From Acidobacteriota bacterium (GTDB lineage: Bacteria > Acidobacteriota > Polarisedimenticolia > Gp22-AA2 > AA152): a stretch of DNA of 48,790 bases. Shown here piece after piece: positions 8,513 through 15,717 of the stretch. The translations under genes were made by a program, and so were the position numbers. Location of the stretch: assembly GCA_022616665.1 (NCBI GenBank), contig JAKEFJ010000048.1, forward strand, positions 1 through 48,790, in the 5' to 3' direction. The notes under the pieces are model-generated. The model saw nothing but the letters and a program-made list of their open reading frames with translations, ran no database searches and was not told where the DNA came from. Positions within the stretch are counted from its first letter, which is position 1. Every line of letters begins with the position of its first letter.

Positions 8513-9525
8513 GAAATCTCTTTCGCCCCCGAGAGAACGTCGGAAGGTGTCTCCAGGATTTTTCGAACTCCGGCACGGGCGCGGGCGAAGTTGCCGGTCT
8601 CGTCCTGCTCCAGATAGCGGAATTTCTTGAGGCAGAAACCTGCCCACGCCAGGGCCAGCAGGGACGGGAGAATCGCTGTGGGAAATTCCATCTTGCTTGC
8701 ATAGCGCCCAAGGGTTCGGCGAAGCTCGGAAGCCAAGGGATCGCGGCCCTTGAGGAGCCGATCCAGGGCGCCGAATGGATCCCAGCGCCCGGAGCCTTCG
8801 CTGCGAAACGCCAGCCAGAGGCAGACGTCCAAAAGGTCATAAGCGGGCAGAGAGAGCTCGTCGCAGAGTTCCCAATCGATGACTCCGTAATGCAGCCCGT
8901 ATTCGAGGATGTTCTCACCGCAAAAATCGCCATGCGCAAGCACCGACGGGAAGGATCCTCCAAATCCCTCCCACACCTCACGGGCGGCTGATTCCAGAAG
9001 TGTCCGAGAGCGCCCTGTCCGGTCCAGCTTCACGCTGAATTCTTCGGTCCAGACCGGTACCAATCCACCCGCCTCACCCCGGGTAGCCTTCCCCAGGCTG
9101 GCACTCCAGCTTGAAACCCAATTCAACAGGCGAATGCACCGCCCGTTGAACCGCATTCCCGGCGTGACCCACTTGGAAATCTTTTCGCCCTTGAGTGCGG
9201 ATTGGAGGAGCATTCGCCGGCCCGCCACCTCCCGGTAAAGCAACGGTTTCGGCACAGACCCTGCCGGAAGACGCTCGCCGGTCTGGCACAGCGCCTGCAG
9301 ACCGCGATGCTCCTGGTCGAGGTGCTTGATGCCAGCCAAATCGAATCCCACCTTTCCCACCGCGGCTGGATACCGTTGCTGCGGCAGGAAAAAGAAATAG
9401 AGAGACTGGTCGGCATAGTTCTTGTCTCCATGGGGACGGTGGATCATCATCACCGCGATGTCGCGCGGCGAGACTCCCAGCCCCATGGCGGCAAAATCTC
9501 GATAGGTTTCCGACAGCACATCCAT
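8509..9525 (-). CDS. APH-fold phosphotransferase (sugar/small-molecule kinase-like)
   Basis: A 338-residue protein of the aminoglycoside phosphotransferase/choline kinase fold. The catalytic loop HGDFCGENIL (198-207) supplies the Asp base and Asn ligand, and VIDWE (215-219) supplies the metal-binding Asp. I start it at the ATG at 9525: AGGAGA lies 8 nt upstream and the codon overlaps the preceding stop as TGATG. The N-terminal lobe is poorly conserved. In a polysaccharide operon it may phosphorylate a sugar or a head group such as choline, or a lipid carrier; the sequence does not decide this. It is tightly coupled to the methyltransferase-like gene before it, so the two probably act together. 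Confidence 0.85.
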   Translation of the reverse strand: MDVLSETYRDFAAMGLGVSPRDIAVMMIHRPHGDKNYADQSLYFFFLPQQRYPAAVGKVGFDLAGIKHLDQEHRGLQALCQTGERLPAGSVPKPLLYREVAGRRMLLQSALKGEKISKWVTPGMRFNGRCIRLLNWVSSWSASLGKATRGEAGGLVPVWTEEFSVKLDRTGRSRTLLESAAREVWEGFGGSFPSVLAHGDFCGENILEYGLHYGVIDWELCDELSLPAYDLLDVCLWLAFRSEGSGRWDPFGALDRLLKGRDPLASELRRTLGRYASKMEFPTAILPSLLALAWAGFCLKKFRYLEQDETGNFARARAGVRKILETPSDVLSGAKEIS

Positions 9526-10169
9526 CAGCGCGATCTCCTGGCCACGACGATGCAATTGGGTAAAAATTCCCGGTGTATTCCCAAGCGGCGGAGCACCTGG
9601 AACGCCGCAAGGATCGCCGCACGGCGCATGGCGCCACCCCCCACGATCAGCCGCAGGAAAAAGTCGAACGGCTCATTTCGTTCCAGGGGCACGAGCACCT
9701 CTGGAGACCAAAGAGAGGCATGCGCGTAATACCGGTCGACGATTCCGAATCCCTGCCGGCGAAGCTGAGAGAGGATGATTCGGCTCTTGAGCCCCACGGC
9801 GCGCTCCCCGTGAAGCGCGACAATCCAGCGGCCGTCCTCGGTCAGCATCGCTGCGGCCTTTTCCCGGTGAAGCCTGGAGCTCCATCCGCCAATCTCCTCC
9901 AGAATGAAATCGAATCCTCGACCGCCTACGGCCCGCGGAGCGGAGAGGCCTCGCTCGACTTGAACGCCGCTGGCTTTGAGGAGCTTGAGCAGCTCGGCGC
10001 CCGGTTCGCCCAGGACCATCGCCCGCTGCCCAGGCGCCGGAAACAAGAGACTGCGCCAGACAGGCGCGGAGCCTCGGGTCCAGGATGTGATCCCATCCCA
10101 GGTCTCCCCCGGTTTCCGCGGGGCTCTCACGGAATTCTCTAAATCCTTATGAAGGTGTAGCTCCGCCAT
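9525..10169 (-). CDS. Methyltransferase-like protein of unknown function
   Basis: A 214-residue protein I do not recognise with certainty. It has a Rossmann-like layout: a strand and turn VLGEPGAELLKLLKASG where a methyltransferase has motif I, then GFDFILEE, then a KAAAMLTEDGRWIVAL stretch resembling the motif after strand 4. The usual GxGxG loop is degenerate (GEPGAE), so it may not bind SAM. It comes first after the NusG paralog and is coupled to the APH-fold kinase by a TGATG overlap. Its ribosome site is weak. It could be an inactive methyltransferase acting as a scaffold. Confidence 0.7.
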   Translation of the reverse strand: MAELHLHKDLENSVRAPRKPGETWDGITSWTRGSAPVWRSLLFPAPGQRAMVLGEPGAELLKLLKASGVQVERGLSAPRAVGGRGFDFILEEIGGWSSRLHREKAAAMLTEDGRWIVALHGERAVGLKSRIILSQLRRQGFGIVDRYYAHASLWSPEVLVPLERNEPFDFFLRLIVGGGAMRRAAILAAFQVLRRLGIHREFLPNCIVVARRSR

Positions 10170-10215
10170 TGAGGGCGCTCTCTCCCGTCGCGTTAAACCG
10201 TTTAATTAGAAAAAC

Positions 10216-10734
10216 TTACGAACCTAAGCCAGCCGCAGCTACCGGCCGCAGGAACTCTGGATCACAGTCGAGTGCTGCCTGGCGCCGGAAAAGCTCGAGC
10301 AGGATTCGGATCCGCTCGCCGCCGTTGAGGTGCGCTTCCACGCTCCCCTCAAAGCCGGCGAAAGGTCCTTCCACAATCCGCACCCGGGCTCCTGGCGCGA
10401 GGCAGCGGCGGTGCGGTCGATGGCGCAGCACGACGCGCTCCAGCTTGCGAATCTCCGCGAGCATCTCCTCGCCGATCGGAACCGGTGAGTCACCACTGGT
10501 AATCACACGCACCAGACCCGGGGTCCATCGGATCCCCGGATAGTCCTTCGCAAAGAAGAGCTTCACGAAGAGATAGCCGGGAAAAAGCGGCGATTCTTCG
10601 AAAAACCGCTTGCCTGCGCGACGGCGTCTTTGACGGATGCTGGGGCAATAAGTCTCCAGACCCGCACGTCCCAAAGCGGCCGACACCAGCCGCTCTCGCC
10701 GGGGTTTGGTCTGGACTGCGTACCAGAACGACAC
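10216..10734 (-). CDS. NusG paralog (RfaH/UpxY/LoaP-type antiterminator)
   Basis: A 172-residue NusG-like factor. Residues 1-110 form the NGN domain: FWYAVQTKPRRERL at the start, then FPGYLFVKL and IRWTPGLVRVI, both hallmark NGN segments. Residues about 115-150 are a KOW domain (GARVRIVEGPFAGFEG). It starts at GTG (10734) with AGGAG 6 nt upstream. Housekeeping nusG normally sits beside secE and ribosomal genes, whereas this copy lies inside a polysaccharide operon, like RfaH, UpxY and LoaP relatives that prevent premature termination of long glycan operons. Its likely target is the long, structured leader at 12960-13411, which is inference. Confidence 0.9.
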   Translation of the reverse strand: MSFWYAVQTKPRRERLVSAALGRAGLETYCPSIRQRRRRAGKRFFEESPLFPGYLFVKLFFAKDYPGIRWTPGLVRVITSGDSPVPIGEEMLAEIRKLERVVLRHRPHRRCLAPGARVRIVEGPFAGFEGSVEAHLNGGERIRILLELFRRQAALDCDPEFLRPVAAAGLGS

Positions 10735-10752
10735 GATGCGCTCCTTCCGACC

Positions 10753-10992
10753 CTAGCTGCGGCTTCCGTTACCGTTGCCGGCACTCTCGATTTCGCCCGC
10801 GGGGACGAGCCTGTTCTTTTCGAGCCATCTCAGCAGCTCCGACCTCTTGTAGCGAAGCGAGGCGTTTGGACTGCTCCCCAGCCGGTAGCAGGGAATCACC
10901 TGCTCCCGGGTGAGCTGCCACAACTTGGTCCGGCCGATCTTGAGATACCTTCGAGCCTCTGCACTGGTGAGGATTTCTTCTTTTCTCGCCAT
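10753..10992 (-). CDS. Small MerR/excisionase-type HTH DNA-binding protein
   Basis: A 79-residue protein with one winged-helix domain of the excisionase (HTH_17) type: ILTSAEARRYLKIGRTKLWQ is the helix-turn-helix, and the wing reads CYRLGSSPNASLRYKRSEL. The C-terminal tail is Ser/Gly/Asn-rich. It sits 18 bp before the NusG paralog and 36 bp after the beta-barrel gene, inside the operon. Such proteins bind AT-rich or repeated sites; no phage gene is nearby, so a role as a transcription regulator of this operon is more likely than recombination. A target could be the inverted repeats in the 13.1-13.5 kb leader. Confidence 0.85.
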   Translation of the reverse strand: MARKEEILTSAEARRYLKIGRTKLWQLTREQVIPCYRLGSSPNASLRYKRSELLRWLEKNRLVPAGEIESAGNGNGSRS

Positions 10993-11028
10993 GTTTACCT
11001 TGCCCCTCTTTGTTTAAGACTCCCCCAG

Positions 11029-12366
11029 CTAGAAAATCCTGAACGTCATTCCAAGAAAGTAATTGTCTACACGCTGCGTGTCGCCAGCCACCCCTGAGTT
11101 TTTTTGCTCGCGGAAGTTGGCAAGCGCGGTGAGACTGCACCACTCGGTGATGGAGTAGCCGCCGCTCAGAGCCAAACCCTCGGACTCGATGTCCACGGCG
11201 GTGGTAGCGCCACCCAACGATTCCCACTTGCTGTAGTCCAGCGCGATTCCGTAGGTGAAATTCCGGCCAATCTTCGAATGGAAGCTCGCGTAGAGTGAGT
11301 CTCCCACGGTGACGGTGTCGGCGCCTGTGTCAGCCGTGAGCCGACGCTGATACCCGCCCTCCAGATCGAATCGAAGGAACGACCGCCTCATACCGGCCCG
11401 ACCGATGAACAAGCGCTGGCTCCGGCTCCTTTCATCCGTTTCGTTGGTCTCCGATTCGATTTGTCCAGGTTGACAGATAATCGTTCGGGTGTAGTCGCGC
11501 ACCTGCTGATCCACCAGGGAAGAGCCCACATAGAGTTCCGTAGACCACGCTCCGGCCCTCGAATGATCCCAGCCGATCCCGAACTGGTTAGCGGTGGATC
11601 CCTGGGTTTGGGAAACGGTCTGGGTCACCAGTTGATCCGCAACGGCCCCAGCACAGGGATCGGCATTGAACGCGGGCTCTGAAGAGTAGAAGGTGATGAA
11701 CGCTGGAGCATAGAGGCCTGTCAGGGTGTCTTCCCTTCCCAGGACTCCAGTCAAGCTCACATTGCCAATGAGACCGTTATTGTCGGTGAAATCAGGATCG
11801 TCGAATCGATTGGCGTAGTACTGGACACCCCCCGTCCACGAGAGGGAACGGGAAAGCCCTTGCGAAAAATTTACCCCCGAGAGGTTGCGCCATCGTTTCT
11901 GGGTATTCGTGAGAATGGGTGAGTCGCCGGTTTCCGGGGTCGCCACGATAATGGGATCGCGGCTCAACGTGAAAGCCTCGCGAATCTGCAAGCTTGTGCG
12001 CTCGCTCAAGCGGTAGTTGGCCGCACCGTAGAAGGCCTGACTGAAGGAGTCCAACTCCGAAAAATCCAGATAATGGCTCAGGACCGGCCGGTAATTGAGC
12101 GACCACTCCGTCCTGGGGGTGTGGCGCCTCACATTCAGCTCCAGGGCCAACGTGGTGATGTAATCACTCTGGGGAGCGCCAGCGGAAAAGAAGACATTCG
12201 AGTTGGGTCGCTCACCAATGGTCGCGGTTAGATGATATTCATCGGGTCCCTGGGTTCCTACCGCGAGGGCCTGGCCCCGGGCGATTCCGGTCCCACCCGC
12301 CAGGGCCAGTCCCAGCGAGAGGCTCATCGAAATGGGTCGGTGGGAACGAGGGGATCGGCTGCTCAC
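11029..12366 (-). CDS. Outer-membrane beta-barrel protein of the polysaccharide operon
   Basis: A 445-residue secreted protein. It has an N-terminal signal peptide (about residues 10-31, ending GIARGQA), many alternating hydrophobic/polar strands, and a C-terminal aromatic residue (MTFRIF), the signal recognised by the BAM complex. Such barrels accompany exopolysaccharide loci, for example the putative porin family next to Wza-like exporters. It may form the outer-membrane exit channel, since the exporter here is very short. It starts at GTG, which overlaps the exporter stop as GTGA. Family assignment rests on pattern, not on a sharp motif. Confidence 0.8.
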   Translation of the reverse strand: MSSRSPRSHRPISMSLSLGLALAGGTGIARGQALAVGTQGPDEYHLTATIGERPNSNVFFSAGAPQSDYITTLALELNVRRHTPRTEWSLNYRPVLSHYLDFSELDSFSQAFYGAANYRLSERTSLQIREAFTLSRDPIIVATPETGDSPILTNTQKRWRNLSGVNFSQGLSRSLSWTGGVQYYANRFDDPDFTDNNGLIGNVSLTGVLGREDTLTGLYAPAFITFYSSEPAFNADPCAGAVADQLVTQTVSQTQGSTANQFGIGWDHSRAGAWSTELYVGSSLVDQQVRDYTRTIICQPGQIESETNETDERSRSQRLFIGRAGMRRSFLRFDLEGGYQRRLTADTGADTVTVGDSLYASFHSKIGRNFTYGIALDYSKWESLGGATTAVDIESEGLALSGGYSITEWCSLTALANFREQKNSGVAGDTQRVDNYFLGMTFRIF

Positions 12367-12959
12367 GGCACGACCACCGTGTCGCCGGGCTCGAGTATCA
12401 AGTTCTGCTCCGGGCTTTTGCCGCTGAGGATTTTTTCGTAGTTGACGGTGATTCGCGCGCCGTTTTTACCGTTATTACGGATGATGATGATTTCTTTCTT
12501 TTTCGCAAAGGCGGTGAAGCCCCCGGCCAGCGAAATGACCTGCAGGAGATCGGTCTTGTTTTTCAAGATCAGGGCGCCCTGAGTGACCACCTCACCCATC
12601 ACATAGACTTTGTAGCTGTTCACTTCTTCAACGAGCACGGTGACCCGGGGCTCGCTCAGGTACTGCTTCAATCGCTCGGTCAGCACCAGTTTCAGCTCCA
12701 GGGGCGTGAGTCCCGCCGCCTGAAGATCGTCCAGCAGTGGAAATGAGATCTTTCCGTCGGGTCGAACGGGAACAGAGCGAGTCAAGTCCACTTCCTTCCA
12801 GACCTGGATATTCAGAACATCCCCAACGCCGATGCGGTAATCCCCGGCGGTGGAAGGGTCGGGCGCTTTCTCGGCAATGGGCGGGGCAGCCAAGCCAGGC
12901 GAAGCGATCGCCAGGGCGAGAACCCACGCTGCGGTGACACGCGGGAGACACTTCCACAT
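12363..12959 (-). CDS. Polysaccharide export protein (Wza/BexD family, short form)
   Basis: A 198-residue periplasmic/outer-membrane protein and the first gene of the operon. After a signal peptide (about residues 1-25) comes the Poly_export domain (YRIGVGDVLNIQVW, then VRPDGKISFPLLDDL) and one SLBB domain (YKVYVMGEVVTQGAL). It ends in GDTVVVP, the usual end of an SLBB unit. Full Wza has about 360 residues with a second SLBB repeat and a membrane-spanning helix; both are absent, so another protein, perhaps the beta-barrel, may form the pore. ATG at 12959 has AGGAGG 7 nt upstream; an in-frame codon 33 nt further upstream has none. Confidence 0.92.
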   Translation of the reverse strand: MWKCLPRVTAAWVLALAIASPGLAAPPIAEKAPDPSTAGDYRIGVGDVLNIQVWKEVDLTRSVPVRPDGKISFPLLDDLQAAGLTPLELKLVLTERLKQYLSEPRVTVLVEEVNSYKVYVMGEVVTQGALILKNKTDLLQVISLAGGFTAFAKKKEIIIIRNNGKNGARITVNYEKILSGKSPEQNLILEPGDTVVVP

Positions 12960-13071
12960 CAACGAACCTCCTCGGGCCAGGGCCCAAGCCATCGAGTTTC
13001 ACTCCGCCACGAGAACGGGAAGCAAGCAGATACGCTTTTGTACCGATTTAGCCTTGAATAGAGCTCGGCTA

Positions 13072-13093
13072 CCCATTTCCTTTTTGAAATGGG
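13072..13093 (-). repeat. 8-bp perfect stem-loop in the polysaccharide operon leader
   Basis: Arms CCCATTTC and GAAATGGG with a 6-nt loop, about 115 nt before the first start codon. On the transcribed (minus) strand the loop is purine-rich (AAAAAG), and the next bases give GGGTAGCCGAGC, which shares the GGTAGC core of the RfaH ops element. This is a weak match, not proof of an ops site. Confidence 0.5.
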
Positions 13094-13102
13094 GATATCC
13101 CT

Positions 13103-13124
13103 CTCTGGGAATCCCGCCCCAGAG
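13103..13124 (-). repeat. 7-bp inverted repeat in the polysaccharide operon leader
   Basis: Arms CTCTGGG and CCCAGAG flank an 8-nt loop. It lies 9 bp from the 13072-13093 hairpin; the two could form tandem stem-loops in the leader RNA. No T-run follows on either strand, so it is not a plain terminator. Confidence 0.45.
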
Positions 13125-13148
13125 AATCGAAAAATTACAATTTCGGGA

Positions 13149-13177
13149 TTGACAGCACCGAGGGGGCGTCGTATATT
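13149..13177 (+). promoter_or_regulatory. Near-consensus sigma70-type promoter reading into the operon leader (antisense)
   Basis: TTGACA (13149-13154), a 17-nt spacer and TATATT (13172-13177): 6/6 and 5/6 matches with ideal spacing. Transcription would start near 13184 on the plus strand. No plus-strand protein gene lies downstream before recG, which is on the minus strand, so the product would be a non-coding RNA complementary to the polysaccharide operon leader. Confidence 0.65.
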
Positions 13178-13183
13178 TGACGC

Positions 13184-13331
13184 GAGAAACAGGCCTGACT
13201 CGTTATCCGATGATGAGGGGAGATTATTCTTAGCACGATACACCCCTGCCTGTTTGCGTCAGTTGTTCTGTTCGACACCCCGCCTTTTGCTTGGCAGTTC
13301 CCCGACCGGGGACTGTCAACGTTCCCTTTTT
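13184..13331 (+). ncRNA. Candidate small RNA, antisense to the polysaccharide operon leader
   Basis: An RNA of about 145 nt is bounded by the 13149-13177 promoter and the hairpin plus T-run at 13291-13331. It can fold: AAACAGGC (13187-13194) pairs with GCCTGTTT (13248-13255), and inside it AGGGG (13216-13220) pairs with CCCCT (13243-13247). CGC (13181-13183) and GCG (13256-13258) would extend the outer stem in the minus-strand leader, but on the plus strand they begin upstream of the expected start. I do not recognise a known RNA family. The same fold would form in the leader RNA itself, so the structure may belong to the leader (an unclassified riboswitch or attenuator) rather than to an independent RNA. 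Confidence 0.35.
13291..13331 (+). terminator. Terminator-like hairpin with T-run
   Basis: Left arm TTGGCAGTTCCCCG and right arm CGGGGACTGTCAA pair with one bulge and a tiny loop (13291-13319). After seven bases comes TTTTT on the plus strand. The gap between stem and T-run is longer than usual, so termination may be inefficient. On the minus strand no T-run follows, so there it would be a leader hairpin. Confidence 0.45.
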
Positions 13332-13418
13332 CTCTCGATACTCGACTCAGCTGCTTCCATGCCCAGTTTCTGGATGGAAACACCTGCTCCGAGCTGTTTG
13401 CTCGTCCGTATGGGTGGT

Positions 13419-13447
13419 ACGATACGGCGTAACTAGTTGCTTGTCAA
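13419..13447 (-). promoter_or_regulatory. Promoter of the polysaccharide operon
   Basis: On the minus strand, TTGACA (13447-13442), a 17-nt spacer and TATCGT (13424-13419). Start of transcription is expected near 13411-13412, giving a leader of about 450 nt before the exporter gene. It is the only good minus-strand match I found between recG and the operon. Confidence 0.6.
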
Positions 13448-13667
13448 GAGAAAAACTGGCTTCAGTTTGTTGACATCGACCGCCCAACAGTTTCGTTTTT
13501 GCCATTCTAACTTGTTCGAAGGAAACCAATTATGAGCAGTATGGATGCGAAGGTGCGAAGGTGCACTTCGAACAGAATGAAACAATCCGGACACAGGCAG
13601 AACCATACCGATGCTTGATTGAGGGGAATCCAGTGAAGGAGAATATTCGAGGATAAGCTTCGCGACT

Positions 13668-15716
13668 TCACGAGTCGAAGGATTTGCCGAACCGATCTTC
13701 CAACTCCGCACGAGCCACCTCCAGCAGATCCAGATCGCGCGGGAGATCAGCAACTCGCAGATCAGGAGTTCCCGATTGCCGGACTCCAAGAAATTCCCCG
13801 GAGCGTCTCAGCGAGAGATCTCGACGCGCAATCTCAAAACCATCGGAAATCTCAGCCAAGATTCTCAGGCGCTCCACTCCCTGGGGCGTGGTTCGCTCCG
13901 CCGGAATCAGGATGCACCAGGATGGGCGAATTCCGCGCCCGACCCGACCGCGGATCTGATGAAGCTGAGCCAGTCCGAATCGGTCCGCCTGCTCCACCAC
14001 CATGACGGACGCCTCAGGCACATCCACACCCACCTCCAATACGGTGGTGGAAACCAGAACCTGGACCGCTCCACTTGAGAACTCCCGCATGATCCGCTGG
14101 CGCTCTTCCCAGGAGAGCTTGCCATGAAGGAGTCCGACCTGTAGATCCGGGAAAACGCTGGAAGAGAGCCGGCGAAAGGTATTCATGGCCGAGCTTTCCG
14201 GCGCCAGCTGCGAGTCTCGAATGGCTGGAACCACAATGGCCGCCCTTCCCCCGCGTCCCACTTCCTCCCGAATGAATCGGTAAACCTTCTCCCTCTCTTG
14301 AGGAGCCCGTACGGCCGTCCTGACCGGCACTCTCCCGGGGGGCATCTCATCGATAAGAGAAACATCCAGGTCTCCATACAGGGCCATAGCCAGTGAGCGA
14401 GGGATGGGAGTCGCGGTCATGATGAGCTGGTGGGGGTTGCTCCCCTTTCCTCCAAGAAGCTCCCGCTGTCGGACACCGAATCGATGTTGCTCATCCACCA
14501 CAACCAGCGCCAGCCGCCGGAAGCGGACCGCATCCTGAATCAGAGCATGGGTTCCGATTGCCAAGCCCACGCGACCCTGGGCGATGGAAGCCAGCAGCTC
14601 CCCTCCTGACGAAACTCGAGATTGGGACGTGAGCAGGGCCATTGCATGGCTCGTCTTGCTCAGTAACTCTTCGGCGCTACGCGCGTGCTGCTCAGCCAGG
14701 ATCTCGGTCGGAACCATCCAGGCCACTTGATACCCCCTCTCCATGACCGCAATCGCCGCCAGGAGTGCCACCACGGTTTTGCCACACCCGACATCTCCTT
14801 GAAGCAGCCGCCCCATGGGATAGCTCCTGCCGAGATCCGCCAGAATTTCCGCCAGCGCTCTTTTCTGCGCATCCGTCAGGTTGAAGGGAGCGAGGGCGAT
14901 CAGTCCCTCTTGCCGATCGGGGGGAACGAAACATGGGAATCCCTCGCGTGAGCGGCGTTGGCCGCGGGCGCGGGCGAATGCGCATTGGAGGCGGTACAGC
15001 TCTTCCAGCGCCAGCCTTCGATGGGAGATGGTGAGCCCTTGCGCCAAGAGGCTCGCCTCGGTCCCGGCAGGCGGGAAGTGAACGTTTCGCAGGGCGCTCG
15101 CTCGATCCTCGAGCGACAAGCGCCGCACCGTCGCTTCAGGTAGCGGGTCCTCCATCGCTTCGGGAAGCGTCGCAAGCGCCCGATGGATGAGGGTGCGCAA
15201 CGAGCGCGTGGACAGATCCGCAGTGCGCCGATAGATGGGGACGATCCGTCCCGTGTGAGTACCCTCAGGGTCATCGCCCAGCACCTCGAACTGAGGGTTT
15301 TTGAAGAGGGGGAGTGGAGGCCCCTGTTCTGGGAGAGACGGGACGCCATGAAGCACCACCAGGCTGCCGTCCTTCAGGACATTCCGCAAATAAGGCTGGT
15401 TGAACCATCGAGCCGCAATCCCGCCGGTCTCGTCCTCCAGCCGCAGATCGAAAAGAGTGAATCCGCGAATCCTGGTTCTCCTCAGGCGGGCGTTTCGTAC
15501 CGTTCCCCGCACCGTCGCTGGAGCATCCACCAAGAGATCAGCAACCGGAATGAAGCGGCTGCGGTCTTCATACCGGAATGGGAGGACCATGAGAAGGTCC
15601 TCCACGGTGGCGATCCCGGCTTCAGCCAGGCATTCAGCCCGGCGCGGGCCGATTCCGCGAAGCTCGGTCAGCGAGGAGCCGAGGCGGAGCACCACTTCCC
15701 GCTTGGTCCGGCCCAT
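13668..15716 (-). CDS. recG: ATP-dependent DNA helicase RecG
   Basis: A 682-residue helicase that remodels stalled replication forks and branch-migrates Holliday junctions. The wedge/OB domain occupies about residues 15-160 (SLTELRGIGPRRAECLAEAG, then GFTLFDLRLEDETG). Walker A is GDVGCGKT (307-314), the DEAH-type box is DEQH (408-411), and TATPIPRSL is motif III. The C-terminal motifs DRFGLAQLHQIRGRVGRG and SGEFLGVRQSG are RecG signatures. Length fits the family. The ATG at 15716 is one base after the EamA stop, so they are co-transcribed. It ends at an imperfect hairpin spanning its stop codon. Confidence 0.97.
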   Translation of the reverse strand: MGRTKREVVLRLGSSLTELRGIGPRRAECLAEAGIATVEDLLMVLPFRYEDRSRFIPVADLLVDAPATVRGTVRNARLRRTRIRGFTLFDLRLEDETGGIAARWFNQPYLRNVLKDGSLVVLHGVPSLPEQGPPLPLFKNPQFEVLGDDPEGTHTGRIVPIYRRTADLSTRSLRTLIHRALATLPEAMEDPLPEATVRRLSLEDRASALRNVHFPPAGTEASLLAQGLTISHRRLALEELYRLQCAFARARGQRRSREGFPCFVPPDRQEGLIALAPFNLTDAQKRALAEILADLGRSYPMGRLLQGDVGCGKTVVALLAAIAVMERGYQVAWMVPTEILAEQHARSAEELLSKTSHAMALLTSQSRVSSGGELLASIAQGRVGLAIGTHALIQDAVRFRRLALVVVDEQHRFGVRQRELLGGKGSNPHQLIMTATPIPRSLAMALYGDLDVSLIDEMPPGRVPVRTAVRAPQEREKVYRFIREEVGRGGRAAIVVPAIRDSQLAPESSAMNTFRRLSSSVFPDLQVGLLHGKLSWEERQRIMREFSSGAVQVLVSTTVLEVGVDVPEASVMVVEQADRFGLAQLHQIRGRVGRGIRPSWCILIPAERTTPQGVERLRILAEISDGFEIARRDLSLRRSGEFLGVRQSGTPDLRVADLPRDLDLLEVARAELEDRFGKSFDS

Positions 15717-15717
15717 C

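Larger units (their letters stand above)
12960..13667. other. 708-bp intergenic region: operon leader and possible small RNA
   Basis: No protein gene is convincing here. It holds a minus-strand promoter (13419-13447) for the polysaccharide operon, a leader of about 450 nt with several inverted repeats, and a plus-strand promoter (13149-13177) for a candidate RNA. Near 13513-13564 two 9-bp arms, TGTTCGAAG and CTTCGAACA, form an inverted repeat about 34 bp apart, with a tandem GCGAAGGT duplication between them. An imperfect hairpin (13658-13680) spans the recG stop codon, without a T-run. The region is visibly lower in GC than the genes around it. Confidence 0.8.

Noticed and set aside
10193-10205. 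TTAAAC-c-GTTTAA palindrome as a promoter or recombination site
   Set aside because: It lies between coupled operon genes with no promoter spacing and no integrase nearby; probably just an AT-rich palindrome.
13181-13331. Known riboswitch (c-di-GMP type or similar) in the polysaccharide leader
   Set aside because: Stems are present, but I could not match any conserved core of a known class, so I report only an unclassified fold.
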